From assembly GCF_004795915.1 (NCBI RefSeq), contig NZ_CP039253.1, positions 3,499,501-3,563,500 of the forward strand: 64,000 bases of DNA, read 5' to 3'. Shown here one piece after another: positions 26,507 through 35,363 of the stretch; the stretch's first letter is position 1, and every line of letters starts with the position of its first letter. The translations under genes and the position numbers were made by a program. This DNA is from Rhodococcus sp. PAMC28707. GTDB taxonomy: Bacteria > Actinomycetota > Actinomycetes > Mycobacteriales > Mycobacteriaceae. Under the pieces are notes generated by a model. It was not told where the DNA came from, ran no database searches, and worked only from the letters and a program-made list of their open reading frames with translations.

Positions 26507-27937
26507 ATGGCCCAGAACAGCACAAATTCAGCGCGCATTACCGACATCCTCGATCGTCAGCGCGCGGCAACGAATACCGAGGGCCAGCCCTCAGCCGAGC
26601 TGCGGCGACAGCGAATTCAGGCTGTCATCGACATGCTCGTCGCGCATCACGAAGGCCTCGTCGAAGCAATAGACGCGGACTTCGGTGGACGCCCACGCGG
26701 TTACTCCCTGATGAACGACGTACTCGGCACGATCACCAGCTTGAAGAACTCGCGTGACAACCTCGAGACGTGGATGGCTCCGCAGGATCGGGCTGTGTTC
26801 GCCCCTTATGACCAGCTCGGCGCCAAGGCCCACGTCCGGTATCAGCCGAAGGGCTCTGTCGGCATCCTCGGCACCTGGAACGCTCCGCTCTTCACAGTTC
26901 TCAGTCCGTTGGCGGGCGTACTCGCTGCCGGTAACCGTGCCGTCCTCAAACCATCCGAGGTAGTGCCTCGCACCGCCGCACTCCTCGCCGAAATCGTCGA
27001 GGAGTCCTTGGATCCCGACGTCGTCGCCATCGTCACCGGTGGACCTGATGTGGCCGAAATGCTGACTTCGCTCCCGTTCGATCACTTTGTCTTCACCGGC
27101 AGCTCCTCGGTCGGCAAGCTGGTCATGGCGAATGCCGCGAAGAATCTTGTTCCGGTCACACTGGAGCTGGGCGGTAAGTCCCCGACAGTGATCGGCCGCA
27201 GCGCCGACATCGATGCCGCGGCTTTCCGGATAGCTGTCGCCAAGACCACCAACGCCGGCCAACTTTGTGTCAACCCGGACACGACGTATGTTCCTCGCGA
27301 ACTGCTCGAGCAGTTCGTCGCGTCGACCGCGGAGGTATACGCGGAGCTGCTGCCGACGATCGAGGGCAACCCCGACGCCGTCTCCGTGGTCAACGAGCGC
27401 CATGCTGCCCGCGTCGACGGCTACATCGACGACGCCGTTGCCCGCGGTGCCCGTGTCGAGATTGCTCCGGCCGGCGCGATGCCCAGCGAGGGTGGACGTC
27501 GTCCGCTTCGGATGGTTGTCGATCCACCTTCCGACTCGGTCATCCGTAGTGAAGAGATCTTCGGTCCTGCCATGGTGGTTCTCGGCTACGACAATCTCGA
27601 CGACGTCCTCGCCGAGATCAACTCGGGCCCACGTCCGCTGGCTCTGTACTACTTCGGCACCGATGCTGAGGAACAGGCAAAGGTGTTGGACCACACTCTG
27701 TCCGGCGGCGTCACCATCAATGACGTGATGATGCACCCCGGCCTTCAGGATGCACCGTTCGGCGGTGTCGGAGCCTCCGGCATGGGCCACTACAACGGCC
27801 GTGAGGGCTTCGAGGAGTTCAGCCACGCACGTGCGGTGTTCGAAGCTTCGGCGGTGGAACTACGCCGCGATTGGGGTGTGCTGCCCCCGTATGCAGACGG
27901 CTTCTACACCGCGATGGCTTCACAAGTCAGCCCGTAA
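26507..27937 (+). CDS. Aldehyde dehydrogenase, coniferyl-aldehyde type
   Basis: 476 residues; NAD(P)-dependent ALDH. Catalytic Cys254 (NAGQLCVNPD), general base Glu220 (VTLELGGKSP), the cofactor loop FTGSSSVGK and the segment GTWNAPLFTVLSPLAGVLAA are visible. The short form that begins directly with TDILDRQRAA and ends in a hydrophobic tail resembles coniferyl-aldehyde dehydrogenases, which oxidise aromatic or medium-chain aldehydes to acids. It is followed 48 bases later by the alcohol dehydrogenase, so the two probably act in sequence on an alcohol/aldehyde pair. Confidence 0.85.
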   Translation: MAQNSTNSARITDILDRQRAATNTEGQPSAELRRQRIQAVIDMLVAHHEGLVEAIDADFGGRPRGYSLMNDVLGTITSLKNSRDNLETWMAPQDRAVFAPYDQLGAKAHVRYQPKGSVGILGTWNAPLFTVLSPLAGVLAAGNRAVLKPSEVVPRTAALLAEIVEESLDPDVVAIVTGGPDVAEMLTSLPFDHFVFTGSSSVGKLVMANAAKNLVPVTLELGGKSPTVIGRSADIDAAAFRIAVAKTTNAGQLCVNPDTTYVPRELLEQFVASTAEVYAELLPTIEGNPDAVSVVNERHAARVDGYIDDAVARGARVEIAPAGAMPSEGGRRPLRMVVDPPSDSVIRSEEIFGPAMVVLGYDNLDDVLAEINSGPRPLALYYFGTDAEEQAKVLDHTLSGGVTINDVMMHPGLQDAPFGGVGASGMGHYNGREGFEEFSHARAVFEASAVELRRDWGVLPPYADGFYTAMASQVSP

Positions 27938-27985
27938 TTCTTTCCTGCACCGATCCCTTAGAACTCTCATCGAGGAGCACACACC

Positions 27986-29104
27986 GTGAAGACCCGTGGC
28001 GCGATCATTCGCAGCACCCCCGGCACATACGAAATCGTCGAGCTCGACCTCGACGCGCCCCGTAGAAACGAGATCACCGTCAAGATGGTGGCCTCTGGCA
28101 TCTGTCACTCCGACGATCACATAGCGAAAGGTGATCACGCTGTAGGTGTTTACCCGATCTGTGGTGGGCACGAGGGCGCCGGCGTGATCGTCGAGGTCGG
28201 TCCGGAGACCATCGGCTTCGAAGAGGGCGAGCACGTGCTGTTCTCGTTCATCGCGGGTTGCGGAAAGTGTCGCTGGTGCGCAAAGGGCATGCAGAACCTG
28301 TGCGATCGTGGTGCCGCCATCATGACCGGCGGTCGCCCCGACGACCCGAACAGTTTTCGGTTGAGCCTCGACGGAGAGGTCGTGGCGCAGACCTGCGGTT
28401 TGTCCACCTTCAGCGAATACACCACTGTCAGTACTGATTCCGTTATCAAGGTGGCCGACAAGAGCCTGTCACTGGAATCTCTGTGCCTGCTCGGCTGCGG
28501 CGTCGGCACCGGCTGGGGCGCGGCCGTCAACTCTGCGGAGGTCTACCCGGGCCAGACCGTGATTGTCATCGGTATCGGCGGGATCGGAATCAACGCAGTC
28601 CAGGGTGCCGCGCACGCCGGTGCCGCGCACATCCTGGCCGTCGATCCTGTTGCCTTCAAGCGTGAGAGTGCTTTGAAGTTCGGTGCCACACAAGCATTCT
28701 CGACTCTAGAAGAGGCGGCCGATGTTGCGCGTTCGCTGACCAACGGACAGGGTGCCGACGCAGCCATCGTCACTATCGGTGTCACTACCGGCGAGCATAT
28801 CGCGCAGGCCTTCTCGTCGATCCGCAAGGCCGGCGTGTGCGTGGTGACGGGTCTTGGGAAGATGACCGACGTCGGGATCCCCATCAGCCCGATGGAATTG
28901 ACGCTGTACCAAAAGCGCTTGGTGGGATCACTTTTCGGAGCGTCAGCACCGAGCGCTGACATCCCTTGGATGATCGACCTATACAAGGCTGGCAAGCTCG
29001 AGCTCGACGGTCTGATCACTCAGACCTACACGCTCGACGACGTCGCCCGCGGCTTCGAGGACATGCACGCAGGCCTCAACCTGCGGGGCGTCATCAGGTT
29101 CTGA
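27986..29104 (+). CDS. NDMA-type zinc alcohol dehydrogenase
   Basis: 372 residues from GTG (GAGGAG upstream). Zinc-dependent medium-chain dehydrogenase: catalytic-zinc Cys in SGICHSDDH, GGHEGAGVIVEVG, structural-zinc Cys cluster GCGKCRWCAKGMQNLC, and the nucleotide fold GIGGIGINAVQGAAHAGA. Sequence style (MKTRGAIIRSTPGTYEIVEL, DDPNSFRLSLDG) matches the actinobacterial NDMA-dependent group, which holds NAD tightly and uses an artificial or unknown electron acceptor. Forms a pair with the upstream aldehyde dehydrogenase. Confidence 0.85.
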   Translation: MKTRGAIIRSTPGTYEIVELDLDAPRRNEITVKMVASGICHSDDHIAKGDHAVGVYPICGGHEGAGVIVEVGPETIGFEEGEHVLFSFIAGCGKCRWCAKGMQNLCDRGAAIMTGGRPDDPNSFRLSLDGEVVAQTCGLSTFSEYTTVSTDSVIKVADKSLSLESLCLLGCGVGTGWGAAVNSAEVYPGQTVIVIGIGGIGINAVQGAAHAGAAHILAVDPVAFKRESALKFGATQAFSTLEEAADVARSLTNGQGADAAIVTIGVTTGEHIAQAFSSIRKAGVCVVTGLGKMTDVGIPISPMELTLYQKRLVGSLFGASAPSADIPWMIDLYKAGKLELDGLITQTYTLDDVARGFEDMHAGLNLRGVIRF

Positions 29105-29110
29105 CCTCGT

Positions 29111-29154
29111 CGCCACCGCGCCCTCGGACCGTCGGATCCGAGGGCGCGGTGGCG
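29111..29154 (+). terminator. Terminator after the alcohol dehydrogenase
   Basis: A perfect 18-base GC-rich stem (29111-29128 with 29137-29154) around an 8-base loop, starting 6 bases after the stop codon. Confidence 0.85.
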
Positions 29155-29298
29155 GGCTGCGTGACGGGTTTCGTCAACTGTGACCCGGTCAGAATCACGT
29201 GGACCACTTCTTCGCCCCGTCATCGTGCTTTCAGAGACGGCACCTGGAACCAGACGCTCCTTCGCTGCGTCCAAACGGTAGGTGACGTAGATCCGACG

Positions 29299-29604
29299 AT
29301 GGGTGTGGTGATGGAAGTAGATCCGGAAATTTTGAGGCGTTTCGCTTCCGCAGCCCAGGACGCGAGCGACACCGTGGGAAGTATTGACGTTTTTGGACCG
29401 TTCTGGTCAGCGCAGAATGCGCTGCCCGGGACAGATCTACAAATACTGTGCGCCGAGGGCGAGCGTATCTCTTCGACAGCGCTCGATGGAATGTCACAGC
29501 GTATGGACACAATTGCACGGTCTGCACGAGGAGCTTCCGAGGACTATCGCGTCGCCGATGATGAGTTCGCAGTTCAGCTTCGCTCAATGAATAGTCGCGA
29601 ATGA
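29299..29604 (+). CDS. EspC/ESX-like type VII secretion target
   Basis: 101 residues from ATG at 29299, or 97 from ATG 29311. The body (MEVDPEILRRFASAAQDASD, then FWSAQNALPGTDLQILC) resembles the EspC family of small helical proteins exported by mycobacterial type VII systems: a short Pro-containing N-terminus, two long helices and a mid-region Pro-Gly-hydrophobic turn. No signal peptide. It overlaps the next gene by ATGA. The long upstream frame to 28966 lies inside the preceding gene and terminator and is rejected. Confidence 0.65.
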   Translation: MGVVMEVDPEILRRFASAAQDASDTVGSIDVFGPFWSAQNALPGTDLQILCAEGERISSTALDGMSQRMDTIARSARGASEDYRVADDEFAVQLRSMNSRE

Positions 29605-30602
29605 CGCTAAGCATTGGGGATGTTCGCGCCTGGAACAGTCAGTCTTTGCTCGCTGGTTCACATGGGCTCCGCGGTATTTCCAGGGTGATCTACGGGCGGT
29701 GTGGAAGCATCGCGGCAGAGCAGAACGTCCTTGCAGAGCCGTGGCACGGTGACGCCGCCGTTGCCGCAGCTGAGCGCGTCATATCCGAGTGTTCGACCTT
29801 GTCGGCTCTCGCTGATGCCTTTTCTTCGTTGGCTACGGAGTTCTCGGCCTCGGCATCGATAGTCGACTCCGTGCGCTCGAACTTGGTGGCCGTCATCGAT
29901 GAACTTGCCGACAATGGTTTCGAAGTCGCTGACAACGGCGTTGTGACGGCCGACCGAGCAATTGCCTCCCTGGATCAGATTGCGGGGCCACTGGGGGAGG
30001 ACGCGGTCCTCGCTCTGCAGATCAGAACGCAGGAAGCGACGCTCTCCGTACTCGATGCTCTTCAGCAAGCAAACCACGCTGCACTCGGAGTATGTGACCG
30101 AGTGCGCGGCCGAACCTTCGATTTGCAGGATAGTTCGTCAGAGGTGATCGTTGGCCACTTGGCGCTGAGCGAAGACGACGGATTTTCGTGGCGCCCCGAT
30201 ATTCAAGCTATGACCGCAGGTGTCACGATCGGGACGCTTTCGGACGCGACCGGACACGCCTTGAAGACCGCCGCTGCAGCCTCGTCCGACGATCTGGCAC
30301 TGGGGCTCGGTCGTCGACTGGGACCAGTGGGAGCAGCGTTGGGGACCATACCTGCAATTTCGAATGACATCGAGGGCGGTATGGATCCGACCAAGGCGAT
30401 CGTCACGGAGGGTGCGGGAGCGGTGACCGGAGTCGTTGTGGGGGGAGCGTTGGGTCAAATCGCCGCAGCTGGGATCGCCGGCTCAGCTGTCGGTTCCGTG
30501 ATCCCCGGCGCAGGCACCGCGGCCGGATTGGTGGTAGGAGTGGCGATGGGGGCAGCTCTGGCCTACGGCGTTCCCAAATTCGGTCAATGGATCTGGGAGT
30601 AA
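29601..30602 (+). CDS. WXG-like protein with C-terminal glycine zipper (putative type VII effector)
   Basis: 333 residues. The N-terminal ~110 residues are helical with a W-x-G turn (AEPWHGDAA, Trp48/Gly50), typical of WXG100-type proteins. The C-terminal ~130 residues are rich in Gly/Ala: VTGVVVGGALGQIAAAGIAG followed by further GxxxG-like steps, which suggests membrane insertion. A secreted or membrane-perforating effector is a reasonable guess; no enzymatic motif is seen. Start is coupled to the upstream EspC-like gene, and the membrane-protein gene follows after 4 bases. Confidence 0.55.
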   Translation: MTLSIGDVRAWNSQSLLAGSHGLRGISRVIYGRCGSIAAEQNVLAEPWHGDAAVAAAERVISECSTLSALADAFSSLATEFSASASIVDSVRSNLVAVIDELADNGFEVADNGVVTADRAIASLDQIAGPLGEDAVLALQIRTQEATLSVLDALQQANHAALGVCDRVRGRTFDLQDSSSEVIVGHLALSEDDGFSWRPDIQAMTAGVTIGTLSDATGHALKTAAAASSDDLALGLGRRLGPVGAALGTIPAISNDIEGGMDPTKAIVTEGAGAVTGVVVGGALGQIAAAGIAGSAVGSVIPGAGTAAGLVVGVAMGAALAYGVPKFGQWIWE

Positions 30603-30606
30603 CGCA

Positions 30607-31515
30607 GTGGACGAAATGGATACAACACCAGCTGGCATTGTACGAACCGTCGAATGGTTACCAGTGTGGCCGCAGACGTTGAGGCCGATGCAGATACTCG
30701 CTTCGCTCGTGATCTTGCTGGGTGCTGCAGTGGGGTGCATTCTGGCGTGGAAGGCGGAGTCAGTAGTCGGTCTGATCGGATTCGCAGGTATCGGAGTTCT
30801 ATGTGGGTGTGGTGGGTGGCTGACGCTCCGTGGGGCGGGTTTCAGATGGGTCAGGCAATCTTCTCGGTTGACCGGTTGCGAAAGTAAGTTGTACGGGAAA
30901 GGAATTCGAGTAGGCCCGGAAGCTTTGACAATGAGAGTGCTGATCATTTCAATGCTTTGCTCTAGCGTGTACTACGCGGCTGTTGCGCTGACTTTTTGGA
31001 GCGGGATCGAAGTGATGCTGCCGGATTCCCGCAACAGCTCCCCTCATGCGATATTCGCTACGATCTGCGGTGTTGTTCTTGCGGTTGTTGCCATGCTGTT
31101 CAGCCTCTTTCGGCCAGCTACCGGCATCGAGATCTACCGTGATGTTGTGATACGAACGGTAGGTAGGCAGCCTTTTGTCCGAATCGGTGCCGACCTGGTG
31201 GTGCCCTGGGCCTCCATCGTGGATGTGGCGGACGCAGTCCGGCTCGATACGACTGGACTGTGGACGTCCCGTGACCCTCTGATTCGGCTGGGGGTTCGTG
31301 AACCTCTCGACAAGGATGGCAGGCTCGGATGGGATACAGACCACTATCTCCAATTACCCGCCAGCTGGATGGCGGCAGAGCCCAATACGCTCATTGCTGT
31401 ACTGAGGGCGATGGCCGTGAGCGATGAGAGCCGACGGGAAATTTTGGAGATCAGGCCTGAGACGATATTCATGCCGCCGCCGTTGCGTGAACGAATTCGG
31501 AGGGGCATCATCTAG
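30607..31515 (+). CDS. Four-helix membrane protein
   Basis: 302 residues from GTG. Predicted membrane helices lie near residues 30-48, 52-70, 108-130 and 146-166, followed by a soluble PH-like tail (EIYRDVVIRTVGRQPFVRIG, then LPASWM). No family recognised with certainty. It is tightly linked to the putative effector, so an immunity or anchoring role is possible. Convergent with the oxidoreductase gene. Confidence 0.6.
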   Translation: MDEMDTTPAGIVRTVEWLPVWPQTLRPMQILASLVILLGAAVGCILAWKAESVVGLIGFAGIGVLCGCGGWLTLRGAGFRWVRQSSRLTGCESKLYGKGIRVGPEALTMRVLIISMLCSSVYYAAVALTFWSGIEVMLPDSRNSSPHAIFATICGVVLAVVAMLFSLFRPATGIEIYRDVVIRTVGRQPFVRIGADLVVPWASIVDVADAVRLDTTGLWTSRDPLIRLGVREPLDKDGRLGWDTDHYLQLPASWMAAEPNTLIAVLRAMAVSDESRREILEIRPETIFMPPPLRERIRRGII

Positions 31516-31580
31516 CTTTGAATGGTCCGTCGGCGACGCCGGGTTCACCTCCCGATTCACGAGTTCAAATTTGTTGCCAC

Positions 31581-32690
31581 CTACGACCAGCTGTAACTGA
31601 ATGGACCGCGGTGGCCGAACCACATCGTGGATGAGCATATTTGCTCTTTGATCAGCGCGGCTTGACGCCCAGTGAGCATTGCGCGTGATCGTGGAACATC
31701 GGCAGAGTTGGTCAGCTGAAGTAATCCGTCGCGCCTCCCCAGACTGATGCATTGGCCGGCGAACTTGGGACGCAGCTGTTTCGGTGTGGTGCCAGCTGCC
31801 AGGCGCAGAACGGTCTCCGCAGCGTGAACGCCGGTTGGGATTGCAGCTTGGCAGCTCATCCGAAGTGGGGAACTACTGATTGCTGCGGCATCTCCGGCGC
31901 CGATCACCGTCGAACTGCTGGTACTGATGAGGTTGTCGTCGACGGTCAGGGCTCCGCGCGAGTCCGTGTTCAGCCCACTGCGCTCGGCGAGGTCAGGGAC
32001 ACCGAATGCGGCCACGTCTACCGTGAGATCGCTCGTCAAGCGAGTCCCGCCCGACAATTCCACGCTACCGGCGCCGATACCGACCACAGCCGTGTTGTCG
32101 ATGATCTCGACGCCTGCGTCGATGAGATGGGTATACAGACGGCGTCGCCCGCGTTCGCTGACGGTGGGGGCCAGTTGCTGGTCGGAAATCAACCGAATGT
32201 TGTGACCGGTGCTCTCGGCGAGCTCTGCTGCTGTTTCGATTCCTGTGAGTCCGCCGCCGATGACCGTGACTGTCGAGCGAGGTGGGAGCTGTTGGAGGCG
32301 CGAGCGTGCGCGTTGTGCGGGTTCGAACGTTCCGATCGTGACTGCGTTGGTCGCTGAACCCGGAATTGCCTCGGTACGGCTGTGGCTTCCGACCGCATAG
32401 ATCAGGTAGTCGTAGTCGAGAGCGCCACCGGACAGTTGAATTCGTCGGGTATGGATGTCGATCGACTCGGCCGCGTCGACCTTCAGTTCGGTCGAGGCGG
32501 GGAGGATCGAATCGAGCCGCGTTGCCGCGGTATAGGTACCGGACATGTACTGATGCAGGCGGATTCGTTCGATGAACTGGTCTCGTGGATTGACCATCGT
32601 GACATCCGCATCGACGCCGCGGCGGGAAAGCCGATGCGCTGCACTGATACCTGCATAACCCGCGCCGAGAATGACAATTTTCGATGCCAT
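31581..32690 (-). CDS. FAD/NAD-dependent oxidoreductase (type II NADH dehydrogenase-like)
   Basis: 369 residues. FAD fold GAGYAGISAAHRLSRRG at the start, NAD-binding VIGGGLTGIETAAELAE in the middle, and the second FAD motif STVIGAGDAAAI near residue 265. This is the pyridine nucleotide-disulfide class without the redox-active CxxxxC, as in NDH-2 and FerB-like enzymes. No C-terminal membrane helix is evident, so it may be soluble. GGAGGT lies nine bases before ATG 32690. Confidence 0.8.
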   Translation of the reverse strand: MASKIVILGAGYAGISAAHRLSRRGVDADVTMVNPRDQFIERIRLHQYMSGTYTAATRLDSILPASTELKVDAAESIDIHTRRIQLSGGALDYDYLIYAVGSHSRTEAIPGSATNAVTIGTFEPAQRARSRLQQLPPRSTVTVIGGGLTGIETAAELAESTGHNIRLISDQQLAPTVSERGRRRLYTHLIDAGVEIIDNTAVVGIGAGSVELSGGTRLTSDLTVDVAAFGVPDLAERSGLNTDSRGALTVDDNLISTSSSTVIGAGDAAAISSSPLRMSCQAAIPTGVHAAETVLRLAAGTTPKQLRPKFAGQCISLGRRDGLLQLTNSADVPRSRAMLTGRQAALIKEQICSSTMWFGHRGPFSYSWS

Positions 32691-32814
32691 GATGCGATTT
32701 ACCTCCGATGCCAGGACTCCTGCTCACCATAGTCGGATCGGTGCCGTCTGTATCGGTGACTTGAATCTCAGAGTGCAACATCGGATTCGGTTGATGGGGT
32801 GAGCACGACCCAGT

Positions 32815-32836
32815 CCTGCAGCCACTCGGCTGCAGG
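32815..32836. terminator. Hairpin after the small Trp/Asn-rich gene
   Basis: Perfect 9-base stem CCTGCAGCC-actc-GGCTGCAGG. It lies 22 bases past the stop of the small reverse-strand gene and 125 bases upstream of the oxidoreductase start, consistent with an intrinsic terminator without a long T-run. Confidence 0.45.
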
Positions 32837-32857
32837 GAGGTCGGGCGGGTCTACGGG

Positions 32858-32995
32858 TTAGGAGCTGCCGAACAACGGAGTTCCGCCTCGTGGTGGCGGC
32901 GGGGTCGGGTACCCGTTGTTGTGGCGGTCCCAATTGTTGTATTGCCATTGCCACGCGTCGTGGTGCTGCTGGATTTGGTCACGGAGTGGGCACAT
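32858..32995 (-). CDS. Small Trp/Gln/Asn-rich hypothetical protein (45 aa)
   Basis: Encodes MCPLRDQIQQHHDAWQWQYN followed by a tail with PTPPPPRGG. The composition is unlike random antisense frames. In the 518-base stretch between the oxidoreductase and the PASTA lipoprotein nothing else was seen apart from the hairpin at 32815-32836. No clear ribosome site, and the frame is open further upstream, so the true start may lie earlier. Function unknown. Confidence 0.35.
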   Translation of the reverse strand: MCPLRDQIQQHHDAWQWQYNNWDRHNNGYPTPPPPRGGTPLFGSS

Positions 32996-33208
32996 GAGCT
33001 CACAATCGAGTTTGCATTGGCGTGGCGGGACAACTGACTGCGAATTCGTTGGGCTCGGAATCGAGTGTGCACATGGTCGGAGATCGAAGGCGCCCTGGGT
33101 TCTCGACCAAAGGTGACGGTCGGTTCGGTGTAACGGTGAGGAGCAAACTGCGATCTATCTCGCGTCACTCCGCTGCGATAACGTGCGGACATCAGAAAGG
33201 CGTCGAGC

Positions 33209-33709
33209 ATGACGAAGTTCAGCCACAGTTCGAGTTCTGCTGCTAGTCGGACCCGGAATCGCGTGGTGAGGTCAATCGGCGTCGCTGCCGCAGTAGGACT
33301 TGTAGGAATAGTCTCTGCCTGCAGTTCCGCCGAAGATACGACGGCAGCCTCGGACACCACCAGTGTCGCTTCAACCACCGTCGCGCCTACTACGACAACT
33401 ACGACGCGTCCCGTTGTTGTCGCTCCTGAGCCAGCGCAGGCGCCACCGGCAGTCGTGACCCCCGAGGCGGTGGCAGCCCCGGTTCTGATGCCTCCGGTGG
33501 TGTGCATGAATCTTCAAGCCGCCCAGAACTTGATCCAGGATGCAGGGGTCTTCTTTTCCCGGAGTGAGGACGCATCCGGTGCCGGCCGCATGCAGGTCAA
33601 CGACTCGAATTGGATCGTCGTCGACCAGACACCGGCTGTTGGGATGCCGATCGAAGAAGGCGATGCGGTCCTATCTGTCGTGAAACTTAGCGAGCCCAAC
33701 AACTGTTGA
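33209..33709 (+). CDS. Lipoprotein with Thr/Pro linker and PASTA-like domain
   Basis: 166 residues; signal sequence with lipobox VSAC (Cys38), a Thr/Pro/Ala-rich linker (~45-95) and a C-terminal PASTA-like domain starting VVCMNLQAAQNLIQDAGVFF and containing VVDQTPAVGMPIEEGDAVL. PASTA domains bind peptidoglycan or muropeptides, so a cell-wall-sensing or anchoring role is likely. GAAAGGCG precedes ATG 33209. Confidence 0.8.
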   Translation: MTKFSHSSSSAASRTRNRVVRSIGVAAAVGLVGIVSACSSAEDTTAASDTTSVASTTVAPTTTTTTRPVVVAPEPAQAPPAVVTPEAVAAPVLMPPVVCMNLQAAQNLIQDAGVFFSRSEDASGAGRMQVNDSNWIVVDQTPAVGMPIEEGDAVLSVVKLSEPNNC

Positions 33710-33747
33710 TCCCACACTGGGCAGGGTCGATTCCGGAGGGCGAGGGG

Positions 33748-34512
33748 TCAGTCGGATTGGGATCCCTGGGACGATTCGGATTCCTCACGCAGTGATTCGG
33801 CCAGCACGTCGAGGCAACTGGTGAGCCGCTCGCGCCCTTCGGGATGCAGTCCAAGCTCGGTTCCGTGGCTTAGTGCCATTTGCTGGAAGATCGGCACCAG
33901 CGGTGCGTATTTGGCGCGCAATCGATTTCGCTTGTCGAGGTCGGTGAGAGCGCTCAGGCTACCGGCGTTGTCGATGAAGTCCGTGACTTTCACCAGAAAG
34001 GCTCGCGGATCGGCGATGACGGCTTTCACGTGCTCGACGTAAGCCGTGTTCTTCTGTTCCTTGGAGAGCCCAGCCGGACGCGGGGGGTTGGTGACGGCCC
34101 AGACGGTGTCCGACACTGTTGTGTTGAAATGCGCTGCAAGTAACCGTGTGGCTTCGGCGGGCGGACTCGCGCTGTGGTCGCCATCCATGAGTTCGACGAG
34201 TCGCACGGGTTGGTCTTCGACGGTGTCGTGCAAGACTGCTGCGGCGAGGACCTCTTCGTCGCGGCAGTTGAATCGTATGAGTCGCAGTGTATTTCGCAGT
34301 GGATGAGTTATGTACGGTTCGGCGGTACCGTTTTCCCCGGGTCGGATCTGGTCACGATGCGCCTGGGATGCGAGACCCATCGCGGTCTGTAGGAGGGGGC
34401 GATCGGCGACCTCGTAGTTGATCGACAGCGTGAGCATCGCGGCGTCCATGTCGTGGGGTCGCAATTTCCGAAAGGTTTTTCCGACGACGTCGGCAGTTCC
34501 AAATAAGGTCAT
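33748..34512 (-). CDS. Stand-alone HD-domain (RelA/SpoT hydrolase-like) protein
   Basis: 254 residues. HD phosphohydrolase signature of (p)ppGpp hydrolases: His52 (SQAHRDQIRPGENGTAEPYI), His70-Pro71 (THP), His95-Asp96 (AAVLHDTVEDQ) and a later Asp in KVTDFIDN. No synthetase, TGS or ACT domain follows, so it would be a hydrolase-only small alarmone protein or act on another phosphorylated nucleotide. ATG at 34512 lacks a strong ribosome site. Confidence 0.75.
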   Translation of the reverse strand: MTLFGTADVVGKTFRKLRPHDMDAAMLTLSINYEVADRPLLQTAMGLASQAHRDQIRPGENGTAEPYITHPLRNTLRLIRFNCRDEEVLAAAVLHDTVEDQPVRLVELMDGDHSASPPAEATRLLAAHFNTTVSDTVWAVTNPPRPAGLSKEQKNTAYVEHVKAVIADPRAFLVKVTDFIDNAGSLSALTDLDKRNRLRAKYAPLVPIFQQMALSHGTELGLHPEGRERLTSCLDVLAESLREESESSQGSQSD

Positions 34513-34885
34513 AGGTGTCCTTGCAAAGTTGGTGCGGGGAATGTGGGCGGCCTGGAGGCTCGGCCCGATGTCTCTACTGTAGCGGGTAGCTCCGACAAGA
34601 TGGCATCCACGTTCCTGCAGCCTCGGTTACGCGCAATCACCGGTCACGCAACGCAAAACACGCCTGCGACGGAGAATGCTGAGGCTGAACCCGGGCGCAA
34701 CATGCCAGATTTTCCTCCACGCTGTACTCGATCGAGTACAGCGTGGAGTGCTCCACACGGCTGCAGACCGGATTCGGTCAATCGACTGAACGACCCATGA
34801 CGGAAGTCAGCACATCACAGGCCGGCTCGTGGCCCGACTACGAGCACAATGCCACAGCCTTGAAATCCACTGCTACTACATGCGA
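34513..34885. other. Intergenic region with one perfect palindrome
   Basis: No credible gene was found in these 373 bases. They hold the palindrome at 34715-34748 and presumably the promoter of the HD-domain gene on the reverse strand. Confidence 0.6.
34715..34748. terminator. Perfect 34-bp palindrome, probable terminator
   Basis: CTCCACGCTGTACTCGA followed by its exact reverse complement. It lies 138 bases past the stop of the reverse-strand secreted-protein gene and 203 bases before the HD-domain gene start. With no loop bases and no T-run, it is an unusual terminator. A dimeric-regulator site is the alternative. Confidence 0.5.
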
Positions 34886-35233
34886 TCAGAATGGGTTGTA
34901 GATGGCAATCGTGCGAAAACTACCTGCAGACGAACCCGTCGGGATCTGGACCGACCCCAGGGTGTGGTCGACGCCCGACGGATCAGTCTGCCAGCACGAA
35001 CCCTGTCCGTGGAAACTGAAGCACCAGATCGGCTGACTTGTCCCGAACGGGCTGATGATCATGGAGTCCCCGCTGCGTGATCCGTAGGCGGCCGGATCGA
35101 ACGCACTGACGAAGTGCTCCGTCACCTCAGTTGTGAAGATGTTGTCGTAGGGCCCCTCGGCAGCGGCCGGCGTCGCGACGAGTGCGGCGAACCCTACTGC
35201 GAGTGCAGCTGCGGCGAGAGTCTTCTTCAGCAT
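34886..35233 (-). CDS. Small secreted protein
   Basis: 115 residues from ATG 35233 (GGAGCACGA upstream; an ATG at 35248 is less likely). Sec signal peptide MLKKTLAAAALAVGFAALVA ending at TPAAA-EG. The mature ~90 residues are polar and beta-rich, with a Cys pair (PIWCFSFHGQGSCW) and no recognised family. Probably extracellular. Confidence 0.7.
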   Translation of the reverse strand: MLKKTLAAAALAVGFAALVATPAAAEGPYDNIFTTEVTEHFVSAFDPAAYGSRSGDSMIISPFGTSQPIWCFSFHGQGSCWQTDPSGVDHTLGSVQIPTGSSAGSFRTIAIYNPF

Positions 35234-35363
35234 TCGTGCTCCGATCATCGAGGGCTCCGGCCCGGTAAAAGATCAATCGGTGACGGGCGAACCCGCGTTA
35301 CCAACCAGCTGGCCACGTGCATCAGCCTACCCACGGATGTTGTCGGCCCCGTGTGTCATGATT

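Noticed and set aside
26591..27826. 411-residue open frame on the minus strand
   Set aside because: Antisense shadow of the aldehyde dehydrogenase, which has full catalytic motifs.
32851..33507. 218-residue open frame on the minus strand
   Set aside because: Its N-terminal part is antisense to the PASTA lipoprotein (poly-Val from the Thr linker), and the rest shows no family; the small 45-aa frame in the same stretch looks more real.
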